From: Chloroflexota bacterium
GTDB lineage: Bacteria; Chloroflexota; Dehalococcoidia; JACPEP01
Direction: 5' to 3'
DNA: 64,000 nucleotides
Assembly: GCA_016183425.1 (NCBI GenBank)
Contig: JACPEP010000001.1
Location: 62,001 to 126,000, forward strand
The notes beneath the pieces were generated by a model. It was given only the letters and a program-made list of their open reading frames with translations. It ran no database searches and was not told where the DNA came from. Below, piece by piece: positions 1 to 8,808 of the stretch. The first letter of the stretch is position 1, and each line of letters starts with the position of its first letter. The position numbers and the translations under genes are program-made.

Positions 1-1350
1 GGGCCCACCGTCACTCAGTTCGGGGTGGAGCCGGGGTGGGAGCGCCGTTATCGGGAGACAAGGGAGCGGGACAAAGACGGCCGTCCTATGCTGGATATGG
101 ATGGCCGGCCCAAGGTGAGGCGGGTAGAGGTAGCCAAGACCAGGGTGAAGGTGGAGAAGATAGCCGCCCTGACCAACAACCTATCCCTGGCTCTGGCGGC
201 TCCCAGCGTCCGCATCGAGGCCCCCGTGCCCGGAAAGTCTGTGGTGGGTATTGAAGTCCCCAACGTCACCGCCGGACTGGTTGCCCTGCGGGGCGTCATC
301 GAGAGCAGCGCCTTTCAGCGCCTGAAGGCCCGCTCCCGCCTGGCCCTGGCTCTGGGCAAGGGCACGGCGGGAGAGGCCGTGGTGGCCGACTTGGCTCGGA
401 TGCCTCACCTTCTCATCGCCGGCGCCACGGGCAGCGGTAAAAGCGTTTGTCTCAACTCGATAATCGTGGCTCTCCTGATGCACTCCATACCCGAAGAGGT
501 GCGTCTCCTCTTGGTAGACCCCAAACGGGTAGAAATGGTGGCCTTCAACTCCGTGCCTCACCTGCTGGCTCCGGTAGTGGTAGAATTAGAGAAGGTAGTG
601 ACGGCCCTCCGCTGGCTCAGCCATGAGATGGACCAGCGTTATCGGGAGATGGCCGCTGTATCGGCCCGAAACATAGAGGCTTATAACCGTAACCCCCAGG
701 TGGACAAGCCTTTGCCCTACATTGTGATGGTTATTGACGAGCTGGCGGACCTGATGATGTTCGCCCCCTACGAGGTAGAGAGAACCATCTGCCGTTTGGC
801 GCAACTGGCCAGGGCCACCGGCATCCATCTGGTCATAGCTACCCAACGCCCCTCGGTGGATGTCATCACCGGGCTTATCAAAGCCAACTTCCCCACCCGC
901 ATCAGCTTTGCCGTCACCTCCTTTGTAGACTCCCGAACCATTCTGGATGGCGGCGGCGCCGAGAAGCTGCTGGGGCGGGGAGACATGCTTTACATGCCTA
1001 CTGATGCTGCCAAACCGAAGCGGCTCCAGGGGGTCTATGTTTCCGATGCCGAGATCGAACGGGTGGTCAACTATTGGGCCGGCCGCCGTTCCCAAAGTCC
1101 TCTCGTACCTCAGTTCGAGGAGGCCATAGAGTTGGGGTCTGAAGAAACCGCCCCCAGTGATTCTTTGCTCGCCCAAGCCAAAGAGCTGGCGGCACAGCAC
1201 CCGCGACTTTCGGCGTCCTTTCTTCAGCGACGCCTCCGCATTGGCTATCCTCGGGCAGCTCGACTTATGGAAACTCTGGAGGAAGAGGGTGCTCTGGGAG
1301 GGGAGATGGCCCAAGGCCGGGAAGACGGGAAGAGGGTACGGGAACCCTAG
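1..1350 (+). CDS. ftsK: DNA translocase FtsK/SpoIIIE, 5'-truncated by window edge
   Basis: Septal ATP-driven DNA pump that clears and orders chromosome dimers during division. The reading frame is open from base 1: the GPTVTQFGVEPG-like stretch typical of the FtsK alpha domain starts before the ORF-track GTG at 25, so the true start and the N-terminal membrane segments lie upstream of the window. Visible parts are the alpha/beta motor domain with Walker A GATGSGKS (about residue 140 of the visible part), Walker B VMVIDELADLM, the ATQRPSVDVITG motif, and a C-terminal winged-helix gamma domain (SLLAQAKELAAQHPRLSASF) that reads KOPS-like sites. The next gene, accDA, starts 11 bases downstream, so the two may be co-transcribed. 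Family assignment is very secure; only the missing N-terminus limits the call. Confidence 0.96.
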   Translation, partial: GPTVTQFGVEPGWERRYRETRERDKDGRPMLDMDGRPKVRRVEVAKTRVKVEKIAALTNNLSLALAAPSVRIEAPVPGKSVVGIEVPNVTAGLVALRGVIESSAFQRLKARSRLALALGKGTAGEAVVADLARMPHLLIAGATGSGKSVCLNSIIVALLMHSIPEEVRLLLVDPKRVEMVAFNSVPHLLAPVVVELEKVVTALRWLSHEMDQRYREMAAVSARNIEAYNRNPQVDKPLPYIVMVIDELADLMMFAPYEVERTICRLAQLARATGIHLVIATQRPSVDVITGLIKANFPTRISFAVTSFVDSRTILDGGGAEKLLGRGDMLYMPTDAAKPKRLQGVYVSDAEIERVVNYWAGRRSQSPLVPQFEEAIELGSEETAPSDSLLAQAKELAAQHPRLSASFLQRRLRIGYPRAARLMETLEEEGALGGEMAQGREDGKRVREP

Positions 1351-1361
1351 TTCGGGACGGG

Positions 1362-3149
1362 GTGCCTTTGGTGAAGAATCTGTCAGAGCTATTGACCTAC
1401 CTGGTGAGACCGTCGCCTCGGAGGGAGGAACGCCTGCCCGAGGCGGAGAACTGCGTTGCCTGTAACAGCCCCCTGGCCGACTCGGAGCTATACCAACGCT
1501 ACCGGATTTGCCCCGCCTGCCGCTTCCACTACAGCATCTCGGCCCAGGAGCGAAGAGAGCTCCTGGCCGATGAGGGCAGCTTCCGGGAGGTGAACCGTTT
1601 CCTGGTCTCGGTAGACCCCCTTTCTTTCTCTCAGGGCCCGTCATACCGAAAGCGAATCTTTGAGGCGCAACGGCGTACGGGGCTCACCGATGCCGTAGTT
1701 ACGGGACGATGTACCATCGATGGACGGCCAGTAGTAATGGCCATACTGGATTTCGGCTTCATGGGAGGCAGTATGGGGTGTGTGGTGGGAGAGAAGGTGG
1801 CGCTGGCCTTTGAGTTGGCGGTAAAGAAGAGGCTGCCCTTGATCACTGTGGTGGCCAGCGGCGGCGCCCGGATGCAGGAGGGTATTTTGGCCCTGATGCA
1901 GATGGCCAAGACCGCCGCCGCCGCCCGACGTCTTCAAAAAGCCGGGTTGCCCTATATCTCTGTCCTCGCCAATCCCACCACCGGGAGTGTCTACGCCAGC
2001 TTCGCCAATCTAGCTGATGTCATTCTGGCCGAACCGGGAGCTCTGGTGGGATTCGCCCCCTTACGGGTGGTAGAAGAGGTGGAGGGGAGGCCCCTTCCCC
2101 AGGGAGCCCACACTGCCGAGGCCCACCAAGAGCGAGGGATGATCGACCATGTGGTAGACCGCACCAAGCTAAAGGAGCTAATCTCCCTTCTCTTAGACAC
2201 CCTGGAAGCGGGCTACCGTCTAACCAGAGGAAAGGGAGGGGCCCGGTACCAGATTCGGGAGCGAGCCCGGGAGTCGGTGTGGCAAACGGTGCAACTGGCG
2301 CGCCACCGACAGAGGCCCACCGCTGTGGACTATATAGGAAGAATGGTGTCCAACTTCGTGGAGATCCACGGCGATCGAGTCTACGGCGACGACCCTTCTA
2401 TAGTTTGTGGCCTGGGGGACCTGAGCGGCCAAGCGGTGATGGTGGTGGGGCAGGTGAGGGGCCCGGAGGGGCAGGAAAGCCGCCCCTATCCCGAGGGCTT
2501 CCGTAAAGCGCAGCGGGCCATGGAGCTGGCGGCCAAGTTTGGCCTTGCGGTCATTACCTTCATCGATACCCCAGGCGCCTATCCCGGCCTGGAGGCGGAG
2601 GAGCGGGGCATGGGTCAGGCCATCGCCTCCTCCATCGCCCTCATGTCCCATCTGCCCACCCCTATTATCTCCGTCGTCATCGGCGAAGGCGGAGGCGAAG
2701 GGGCGCTGGCCCTGGGGGTGGCCGACCGCACCCTGATGCTGGAAAACGCCATCTATTCCGTCATCTCTCCAGAAGGTGCGGCCTCCATCCTCTACCGGGA
2801 TGCCACCAAGGCGGGAGAGACCGCCTCCGCCCTCAAGCTCACCGCCCAGGATGGCAAGGAGTTGGGGGTTGTCGATGTGGTAGTGCCGGAGCCCCAGGGT
2901 GGTGCCCACACCGACGCCGATGAGGCGGCCCGCCTTCTCAAAAGCTTTCTGGTGCCGGAGCTATTGTCGGTGCAGTCGGTGTCCATACCCAAGTTGATTA
3001 AAGCCCGCTATCAGAGATATCGCCGCATGGGAGAGTACAGCTCTTACTTTGGGGCCGCCGTGACTCGGGAGATGGCTCACCTTCAGACTACCATCCAAGA
3101 GAGAATGGAAACCCTGATAAGGCACCGCCTGCGCCGTGGCAACCCCTGA
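1362..3149 (+). CDS. accDA: Acetyl-CoA carboxylase carboxyltransferase, fused beta-alpha subunits (AccD-AccA)
   Basis: Transfers the carboxyl group from carboxybiotin to acetyl-CoA to give malonyl-CoA, the first step of fatty acid synthesis. The 595-residue protein joins two subunits that are separate in E. coli. Residues 1-280 are AccD-like, with a four-cysteine zinc ribbon (C31-x2-C34, C50-x2-C53), the SGGARMQEG oxyanion motif and SVYASFANLADV. Residues 300-590 are AccA-like, with VDYIGRMVSNFVEIHGDR, FIDTPGAYPGLEAEERG and the GEGGGEGALALG motif. GTG at 1362 is the chosen start; another GTG lies three codons later. No biotin carboxylase (accC) or carrier protein (accB) is in the window, so those must be elsewhere. 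Single-chain AccDA proteins are known in several bacterial phyla. The function is secure. Confidence 0.95.
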   Translation: MPLVKNLSELLTYLVRPSPRREERLPEAENCVACNSPLADSELYQRYRICPACRFHYSISAQERRELLADEGSFREVNRFLVSVDPLSFSQGPSYRKRIFEAQRRTGLTDAVVTGRCTIDGRPVVMAILDFGFMGGSMGCVVGEKVALAFELAVKKRLPLITVVASGGARMQEGILALMQMAKTAAAARRLQKAGLPYISVLANPTTGSVYASFANLADVILAEPGALVGFAPLRVVEEVEGRPLPQGAHTAEAHQERGMIDHVVDRTKLKELISLLLDTLEAGYRLTRGKGGARYQIRERARESVWQTVQLARHRQRPTAVDYIGRMVSNFVEIHGDRVYGDDPSIVCGLGDLSGQAVMVVGQVRGPEGQESRPYPEGFRKAQRAMELAAKFGLAVITFIDTPGAYPGLEAEERGMGQAIASSIALMSHLPTPIISVVIGEGGGEGALALGVADRTLMLENAIYSVISPEGAASILYRDATKAGETASALKLTAQDGKELGVVDVVVPEPQGGAHTDADEAARLLKSFLVPELLSVQSVSIPKLIKARYQRYRRMGEYSSYFGAAVTREMAHLQTTIQERMETLIRHRLRRGNP

Positions 3150-3164
3150 GCAGGAGGTTATGGC

Positions 3165-4085
3165 ATGAAGGACCCTAAGGGGCCCCAGAGTGACAAAAAA
3201 GTGGACGTAGCCATCGCCCGCGGCGGCTCTGTTGGAGAGTCCCTTACCCAAGCCCTGGATCTATGTGGTGGCTTGACCTTCATCCATCCCGGCGACACGG
3301 TTCTGGTGAAGCCCAACATCGGTTTCGCCACCCCCCACCCCAGCACCACCAATGCCCAGCTGGTTTACGAGATGGTCTTGAAGATCTGGCAGCGGGACCC
3401 CCGCCGGGTGATCGTGGGCGATCGGGGCAGCTATCGGGGAGCGACCATGGATTTCATGAGGAAAAGCGGCATCTTTGACGCCGCCGGAGAGGCAAAGGCG
3501 GAGACCATTTCCTTCGACGATGGCCCTTGGGTGAGGGTAAGACCCAAAGAGGCGACTCACTGGCGAGATGGCTTCTCTGTCCACCATATAGTTCAAGAAG
3601 CCGACCACATCATCTCCCTGCCCGTGGTAAAGACCTACAAATCGATAACCTTCACCATGTCCCTCAAGAACGCCGTAGGGATGATTCGGCCTGAGGACCG
3701 ATTGACGGTGCTTCACGCCGGCGGCCATGAGGAGCCCCGGTTCGGCAGCCTCATCGCAGAGATAAATCTGGCGGCCCGGATATCCCTGGTGGTCATGGAC
3801 GGCACTCGGGCCATGATCGGGGGCGGGCCGGAGACGGGGGAGGTGGTGGAGCCGGGGGTGATTATAGCCGGTGGCGACTTGGTGGCGTGCGACATGGTGG
3901 GACTGGCCTTGCTCAAAATTTTGGGGGCCCCGGAGGCCATCACCGCCCGCGGGGTAGCGGAACACTCCCAGATACAGCGCGGGATAGAGTTGAAACTAGG
4001 CGTAGCGGGGGCCGAGGCGATTGCTCTGCATGGGCATGGGTTTGCACAACTGGACGAGCTAAGAGGTATTTTGTTAGGGAGGTGA
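3165..4085 (+). CDS. DUF362 domain-containing protein
   Basis: A 306-residue protein of the DUF362 family, whose biochemical role is not established; many members are linked to ferredoxin-like modules, but no 4Fe-4S CxxCxxC motif is visible here. Family hallmarks are the VLVKPNIGFATPHPSTT segment (residues 45-65), the conserved VGDRGSYRG loop, the LPVVKTYKSITFTMSLKNAVG block and a late GGDLVACDMVGLALLKILG block. The ATG at 3165 has a good Shine-Dalgarno site (CAGGAGGT, 3151-3158) and lies 15 bases after accDA. The htrA-like gene follows after 5 bases, so accDA-DUF362-protease may form one transcript. No signal peptide is seen, so it is probably cytoplasmic. Confidence 0.85.
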   Translation: MKDPKGPQSDKKVDVAIARGGSVGESLTQALDLCGGLTFIHPGDTVLVKPNIGFATPHPSTTNAQLVYEMVLKIWQRDPRRVIVGDRGSYRGATMDFMRKSGIFDAAGEAKAETISFDDGPWVRVRPKEATHWRDGFSVHHIVQEADHIISLPVVKTYKSITFTMSLKNAVGMIRPEDRLTVLHAGGHEEPRFGSLIAEINLAARISLVVMDGTRAMIGGGPETGEVVEPGVIIAGGDLVACDMVGLALLKILGAPEAITARGVAEHSQIQRGIELKLGVAGAEAIALHGHGFAQLDELRGILLGR

Positions 4086-4090
4086 GGGAT

Positions 4091-5233
4091 ATGAAGTCCA
4101 AGATGGCTAAGCTCGCCACCAATTTTCTTGTCTTGATAGCCCTCAGTTTGGTCATCAATTCTGTCGCCCTGGCCGCCATGGGCGGCTGCGCTCAAAAGGC
4201 GGCGGTCACTCCCACGCCTGGGGGTGGCGTCGCCCCCCCTGCTCCTACCACCACCACTACCCCCACCGCTCCCACCACCCCGCGCGCCGCTCTGGACTCC
4301 CTACCGTCCTTCTCCGATGTGGCAGCCAGGGTAACGCCAGCGGTGGTTTCTATCTTCACGGTTCAAGTGCCGCCCAGCTTCTTTCTCCAGCCGACGCCCC
4401 AGGAGGGGGCTGGCTCGGGCGTTATCTTCGACTCCAAGGGCTATATCTTGACCAACAACCATGTGGTAGAGGGCGCTACGCAGCTAACCGTCAACTTGCC
4501 CGATGGACGGGTGTTCAAAGGTGTGAAGGTCATCGGCCGAGACCCCGTCACCGACCTAGCGGTAGTGAAAATAGAGGGGCAGAACCTTCCCTCGCTTCCC
4601 CTGGGTGACTCGGACAAGCTTCGGGTAGGCGACTGGGTGGTGGCCGTGGGCAACGCTCTGGCCTTGGAGGGCGGCCCTACCCTGACCGTGGGCGTAGTGA
4701 GCGCTCTGGGCCGATCCATACAGGTGCCGGGGGAGATTCTTCATGACCTGATACAGACAGACGCCCCCATCAACCCCGGCAATAGCGGCGGGCCCCTGGT
4801 CAACCTGCAAGGGCAGGTGGTGGGTATAAATACCGCCATCGATGTTCGGGGTACGGGCATTGGTTTCGCGGTAAGCATGACCACCGCCCAACCGGTGGTA
4901 CAGCAGCTCATGACCACCGGCCGGGTTGTCTGGCCCTGGATTGGGGTGGGGGTGGGGCCGGTAACCCCAGCCTTAGCCTCTGAGCTAAAGCTGAAAGTGG
5001 ATAAAGGGGTTTATGTGGCCAGTGTTACCCGCGCCAGCCCTGCCGCTCAGGCCGGCCTGCGGCAAGGAGATGTTATCATTCGGTTCGAGAGCCAGGAGGT
5101 AGCCACCGTACGACAGCTTCAAGAGGCCATCCGACGCCAGAAGATAGGAGACCGAACCCGTATCACATTCATTCGGGATGGGCAGGAACAAACGGTTACC
5201 GTAACCCTGGAAGAGATGCCCCGTGGGCTCTAG
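4091..5233 (+). CDS. HtrA/DegP-type trypsin-like serine protease with PDZ domain, exported
   Basis: Extracytoplasmic protease/chaperone of the S1C family that degrades misfolded envelope proteins. The ORF-track start at 3887 lies inside the DUF362 gene. The ATG at 4091 has a strong ribosome site (GGGAGGTGAGGG) and opens directly onto a basic n-region and hydrophobic signal segment, giving 380 residues. Cys33 after MGG could be a weak, non-canonical lipobox, followed by a Pro/Thr-rich linker. The catalytic triad is clear: His124 (LTNNHVVEGA), Asp155 (DPVTDLAVVKI) and Ser232 (INPGNSGGPL). One PDZ domain fills residues 280-380 (ASPAAQAGLRQGDVIIRFESQEV). Whether it is a lipoprotein or a signal-anchored membrane protein is uncertain. 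A near-perfect palindrome follows the stop. Confidence 0.93.
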   Translation: MKSKMAKLATNFLVLIALSLVINSVALAAMGGCAQKAAVTPTPGGGVAPPAPTTTTTPTAPTTPRAALDSLPSFSDVAARVTPAVVSIFTVQVPPSFFLQPTPQEGAGSGVIFDSKGYILTNNHVVEGATQLTVNLPDGRVFKGVKVIGRDPVTDLAVVKIEGQNLPSLPLGDSDKLRVGDWVVAVGNALALEGGPTLTVGVVSALGRSIQVPGEILHDLIQTDAPINPGNSGGPLVNLQGQVVGINTAIDVRGTGIGFAVSMTTAQPVVQQLMTTGRVVWPWIGVGVGPVTPALASELKLKVDKGVYVASVTRASPAAQAGLRQGDVIIRFESQEVATVRQLQEAIRRQKIGDRTRITFIRDGQEQTVTVTLEEMPRGL

Positions 5234-5256
5234 GAGAGCCGCCATGGGGAAGAGAC

Positions 5257-5292
5257 CATGTAGTCGGGGTCGTCCCTGACCCCGACTACATG
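5257..5292. repeat. 36-bp palindrome between convergent genes; member of an intergenic repeat family
   Basis: Perfect inverted repeat with two 15-base arms (CATGTAGTCGGGGTC and its complement) around the 6-base loop GTCCCT. It lies between the convergent htrA-like and ileS genes. A related element at 44461-44490 shares the TAGTCGGGG-CGTCCC-GAC-CCGACTACA pattern with only about three differences. There is no poly-T tract, so a Rho-independent terminator role is possible but not shown. The sequence similarity of two distant copies points to a dispersed palindromic (REP/MITE-like) element. Confidence 0.75.
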
Positions 5293-5311
5293 AAGGGGCA
5301 AATAGTCCTCT

Positions 5312-8300
5312 TCACGCTTTCTTGACTGCCAGGACTACCTGGTGGCCGTCCACTCGGTGGCTTTGCACAAAGGCACCCTCTGTGGGCACTACCGCCACCA
5401 GATCGCAGGATAGAGTCTCCCGCTTGATATAGTCAGCGAAGTTCCTCATCACCTGGTGGATGGCCTCTTCCCCCTGGTAATAGGTGTGGATGCGATCGGC
5501 GATGTCGAAACCGGCGGTGCGGCGCATGGCCTGGAGGCGACGCACAATCTCGCGCGCCGTGCCTTCGTCGGCCAGCTCAGGGCTAACGGTCTTGGGCACG
5601 GCGACAACGTAGTTCCACTGGGTGACAACGCTGTAGTCATCGGGGAAGGCTTCCTTATCAGCAGTACCCACCTCCAGAGCCTTGACGTTCAGCTCCTCCA
5701 GCAGGTGGGAGGATAGCCTTTGGAGCCAGGCCGCCTCGCCCTCCGAGCCTACCTTTACCGTCACCTTTGCCAGGGGCTGGCGCACCTTGATGCCCGCCTT
5801 TTGGCGGGCATCTCGGCCCAGGCTGCAAATGAGCCGGGTAAGCTCCACCGCCCTTCCCAACTCTTCGTCCACCAAGCTCTTGTCGGCGGTGGGGAAGTCC
5901 GTCAGATGAACGCTCTCCGGAGCCCCGCTGTCCCAGGTGCGCACCAGATTCTGGTATAGCTCCTCAGCCAGGAAGGGGGCAAGGGGAGCCATCAGCTTGG
6001 CTAGCGTCACCAGGCAGTGATAAAGGGTGTGGTAGGCGGCCATCTTGTCGGCGTCATTCTCGCTCTTCCAGAAGCGACGACGGCTGCGCCGCACGTACCA
6101 GTTGGACAGGTTATCCACGAAGGACTGGATGTGGCGTCCCCCGTCCGTGGAGTTGTAGCTCTCGAAACTGGCCGTCACCTCTTCCACTAGCCGGTTCAGC
6201 TCCGATAGGAGCCAGCTATCCAGTTGGGAGTATCGGCCTGGTTTGGGGGTGGTGCCGGGGTGAAAGCCGTCGATATTGGCGTAGGTGACGAAGAAGGAGT
6301 AGGTATTCCACAGGGTGCTGAGGAACTTGCGCACCACCTCCGCCACCGCCTCCGGGTCGAAGCGGCGCACGTTCCCGGCTCCGGTGGCCGTGAACAGATA
6401 CCAGCGCAAGGCATCGGCGCCGTAGCTGTTGAGCACCGTCCAGGGATCAACCACGTTGCCCCGGGACTTGCTCATCTTCTCCCCTTTGCTGTCCAGGATA
6501 TGGCCCAGGCAGATGACGTTTTTGAAGCAGGGCTGGTCTTTGAGAAGGGTAGCCAGGGCGTGAAGGGTGTAGAACCAGCCCCGGGTCTGATCCACCGCCT
6601 CGCAGATAAAGTCGGCGGGGAAATTCCGCTCAAAGGTCTCTTTGTTATCGAAGGGATAGTGCCACTGGGCGTATGGCATGGCCCCGGAGTCGAACCAGGC
6701 GTCCAGCACCTCCGGGACGCGCTCCATACTGGACCCTTGGCATTTAGGACATCGGAAGGTGGCCTCATCGATGAAGGGGCGGTGGAGGTCGAAATCACCT
6801 CGAGGGCCGGAGTATTCCGGCATCCCCTGAAGCTCCTCCCGGCTCCCTATACACATATGATGGCCGCATCCGCGGCAGCGCCAGATAGGCAGGGGGGTGC
6901 CCCAGTAGCGCTCCCGCGAGACGGCCCAGTCCACATTGTTCTCCAGCCAGTCCCCAAAGCGCCCCTCCTTGATGTGCTCCGGGTACCAGCTGATTTCCTT
7001 ATTGTTGGCTATCAGCCGGTCTTTTAAGGCGGTGGTTTTGATGTACCACGAGCTTTTAGCATAGTAGAGAAGGGGCGTGTCGCAGCGCCAGCAGAAAGGG
7101 TAGGTATGAGTAATGGTGCTGCTACGCAGGAGAAGGCCGCGACGGCGCAGGTCTTCAATGATGAAGGGATCGGCGTCCTTGACGAACTTCCCCGCCCAGG
7201 GCGCTACGGCATCGATGAAATTGCCCTTCAGGTCCACGGTGTTGATGAGGGGCAGACCGTTGGACTGCCCCAGGTCGAAGTCCTCCTGGCCGAAGGCGGG
7301 GGCGATGTGCACGATGCCCGTTCCCTCCTCCATGGACACGAAGTCCGCCGGCACCACACAATGAAAGTAACCCTGAGGAAGACCAAAAGAGTAAAGAGGC
7401 TCGTAGTATAGTCCCGCCATCTCCCCGCCGGAGGACTCCGCCACCACTTTTGCCTCGGCGTCCCCCAGGGCTGACTTAAGAAGGGCCTTGGCCATGATCA
7501 GCCGTTCCACCACACCATCAGGAGAAAGGGTCTCCACCGACACATACTCTTCGTCGGGGGCTACCGCCAGGGCAACGTTGCCCGTCAGTGTCCAGGGGGT
7601 GGTGGTCCAGGCCAGGAGGGTCGGCACTGGCCCCGTCCATTCCGCCTTTTGGGGGTCCCACCCCAGCTTCCGAGCCACCTGGTTGTCCTGGCGCTGCACG
7701 TCTTTGCGGAGACGGAAGAGGACGTAGACGGAGGGGTCAACGGCGTCGTCCCGATAGCCCAGGGCTACCTCATGGGAGGAAAGGGAGGTGCCGCAGCGGG
7801 GGCAATGGGGAGTCACCCGGTAGCCCTGGTAGACCAAACCCCTGTCCCACAGGCTCTTTACTACCCACCAGACAGACTCGATGTAACCGTTGGTGAAGGT
7901 GACATAGGGATTGGCCATGTCCAGCCAGAAGGCGATGCGCTCCGTCATGGCCTCCCAGTCTTTGACGTAGCGGAAGACGCTGGCTCGGCACCGCTCGTTG
8001 AATCGGTGGACCCCATAGGCCTCGATCTCCGCCTTGCTGGAGAAGCCCAGCTCCCGCTCCACCTCCAGCTCCACAGGCAGGCCGTGGGTATCCCACCCCG
8101 CCTTGCGGGGGACGTAATAGCCCCCCATGGCGCGGTACCTCAGGATAACGTCCTTGAACACCCGGGCCAGGACATGGTGGATGCCGGGGGTGCCATTGGC
8201 GGTGGGAGGGCCCTCATAGAAAGCGAAGAGAGGGCCATCGCGCCGCCCCTCCAGGCTCTGGGCAAAAATGTCCCTCTCTTTCCAAAAGCGGAGGATGTTT

Positions 8301-8353
8301 GTCTCTAGCTCTGGAAAGCTTACCTTGCTGGTTACGTCTCTAAACATCGCCAC
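5312..8353 (-). CDS. ileS: Isoleucyl-tRNA synthetase
   Basis: Charges tRNA-Ile with isoleucine and edits misactivated valine in the CP1 domain. The class I signatures are present: a HIGH-equivalent GIHH in PPTANGTPGIHH (residues 49-60) and GEKMSKSRGN near residue 625. The CP1 editing region shows the WTTTPWTLTGN motif, and a Cys-rich insert (CRGCGHHMC and CPKC) probably binds zinc. At 1013 residues it fits the longer, eukaryote-like type 2 IleRS group better than the 940-residue E. coli type; that subtype is an inference from length and motif style and matters because type 2 enzymes are often mupirocin-tolerant. Start choice: GTG at 8353, or ATG two codons later at 8347. A hairpin lies in the leader, and a promoter is proposed at 8425-8453. 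Confidence 0.96.
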   Translation of the reverse strand: MAMFRDVTSKVSFPELETNILRFWKERDIFAQSLEGRRDGPLFAFYEGPPTANGTPGIHHVLARVFKDVILRYRAMGGYYVPRKAGWDTHGLPVELEVERELGFSSKAEIEAYGVHRFNERCRASVFRYVKDWEAMTERIAFWLDMANPYVTFTNGYIESVWWVVKSLWDRGLVYQGYRVTPHCPRCGTSLSSHEVALGYRDDAVDPSVYVLFRLRKDVQRQDNQVARKLGWDPQKAEWTGPVPTLLAWTTTPWTLTGNVALAVAPDEEYVSVETLSPDGVVERLIMAKALLKSALGDAEAKVVAESSGGEMAGLYYEPLYSFGLPQGYFHCVVPADFVSMEEGTGIVHIAPAFGQEDFDLGQSNGLPLINTVDLKGNFIDAVAPWAGKFVKDADPFIIEDLRRRGLLLRSSTITHTYPFCWRCDTPLLYYAKSSWYIKTTALKDRLIANNKEISWYPEHIKEGRFGDWLENNVDWAVSRERYWGTPLPIWRCRGCGHHMCIGSREELQGMPEYSGPRGDFDLHRPFIDEATFRCPKCQGSSMERVPEVLDAWFDSGAMPYAQWHYPFDNKETFERNFPADFICEAVDQTRGWFYTLHALATLLKDQPCFKNVICLGHILDSKGEKMSKSRGNVVDPWTVLNSYGADALRWYLFTATGAGNVRRFDPEAVAEVVRKFLSTLWNTYSFFVTYANIDGFHPGTTPKPGRYSQLDSWLLSELNRLVEEVTASFESYNSTDGGRHIQSFVDNLSNWYVRRSRRRFWKSENDADKMAAYHTLYHCLVTLAKLMAPLAPFLAEELYQNLVRTWDSGAPESVHLTDFPTADKSLVDEELGRAVELTRLICSLGRDARQKAGIKVRQPLAKVTVKVGSEGEAAWLQRLSSHLLEELNVKALEVGTADKEAFPDDYSVVTQWNYVVAVPKTVSPELADEGTAREIVRRLQAMRRTAGFDIADRIHTYYQGEEAIHQVMRNFADYIKRETLSCDLVAVVPTEGAFVQSHRVDGHQVVLAVKKA

Positions 8354-8371
8354 TCAGTGACATACGAAATA

Positions 8372-8396
8372 ATCCCGTCCCCTTGGGGGACGGGAT
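8372..8396 (-). promoter_or_regulatory. GC-rich hairpin in the ileS leader
   Basis: Perfect 11-base inverted repeat (ATCCCGTCCCC / GGGGACGGGAT) with a 3-base loop, 19 bases upstream of the ileS start on its own strand. It would form in the roughly 65-base leader predicted from the promoter at 8425-8453. No T-box consensus or specifier loop is visible and the leader is too short for a T-box. It may be a simple attenuator, an mRNA-stabilising stem, or the end of the toxin transcript. Confidence 0.45.
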
Positions 8397-8424
8397 AGCT
8401 TCCCCTCCAGTTTGAGCCTAGAAT

Positions 8425-8453
8425 AGCTTATCACGGGGTAGAGGAAAAATCAA
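8425..8453 (-). promoter_or_regulatory. Candidate sigma-70 promoter for ileS
   Basis: Read on the minus strand: -35 TTGATT (8448-8453), 17-base spacer, -10 TAAGCT (8425-8430). It lies between the mazF stop and the ileS start, at a suitable distance from the start codon. The -10 is only a moderate match. Confidence 0.4.
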
Positions 8454-8490
8454 GGAACTGTACTCACAATACCAACCTCTCAGAACAAGA

Positions 8491-8808
8491 TCAAATCCTA
8501 AGGTCAAGAGCAAAGACAATGCCCTTAGCCACCGCAGTCATCCTCTCTGGAGATAACGTGGTAATTCGTTCCGTCAGCCTGGACTTGGGGATGGTTAGAA
8601 TATCGTCTAGGTTTGCTACACAGTATGTCGGCATTCCATCTTCTTTCCCAAGAGGCACTTCCACCGGAATGTTGCGAATGGTGCGGGTGACTATGCCAAC
8701 AGTCACCGAGGTTCTGACGTTATATGCAGCATCCCTTGACAACAAAAGAACCGGACGTTTACCAATCGGCGGAGACAGTTCAGCCCACCATATTTCGCCG
8801 CGCCGCAT
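8491..8808 (-). CDS. MazF/PemK-family mRNA endoribonuclease toxin
   Basis: Type II toxin predicted to cleave mRNA at short sequence motifs. The 105 residues match the MazF/PemK fold: the N-terminal RRGEIWWAELSPPIGKRPVLLLS block with its conserved RP, the central TVGIVTRTIRNIPVEVPLG strand pair, and the C-terminal LTERITTLSPERMTAVAKGI helix. The start ATG directly abuts the TAA stop of the antitoxin gene, so the pair is translationally coupled with the antitoxin first. Base composition is more AT-rich than the flanking ileS gene, as is usual for a mobile toxin-antitoxin cassette. Cleavage specificity cannot be read from the sequence. Confidence 0.88.
   Translation of the reverse strand: MRRGEIWWAELSPPIGKRPVLLLSRDAAYNVRTSVTVGIVTRTIRNIPVEVPLGKEDGMPTYCVANLDDILTIPKSRLTERITTLSPERMTAVAKGIVFALDLRI

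Noticed and set aside
586-1644. 352-residue minus-strand ORF antisense to ftsK and accDA
   Set aside because: Composition is Gly/Pro/Arg/His-rich without domain features, and it spans two well-supported plus-strand genes; a GC-rich shadow frame.
3887-4090. Extended N-terminus for the HtrA-like protease
   Set aside because: The extension overlaps the DUF362 gene in another frame and lacks a ribosome site; the ATG at 4091 has a strong one and starts a signal peptide.
8354-8490. T-box riboswitch before ileS
   Set aside because: No AGGGTGGNACCGCG-like T-box sequence or specifier loop, and the leader is too short.
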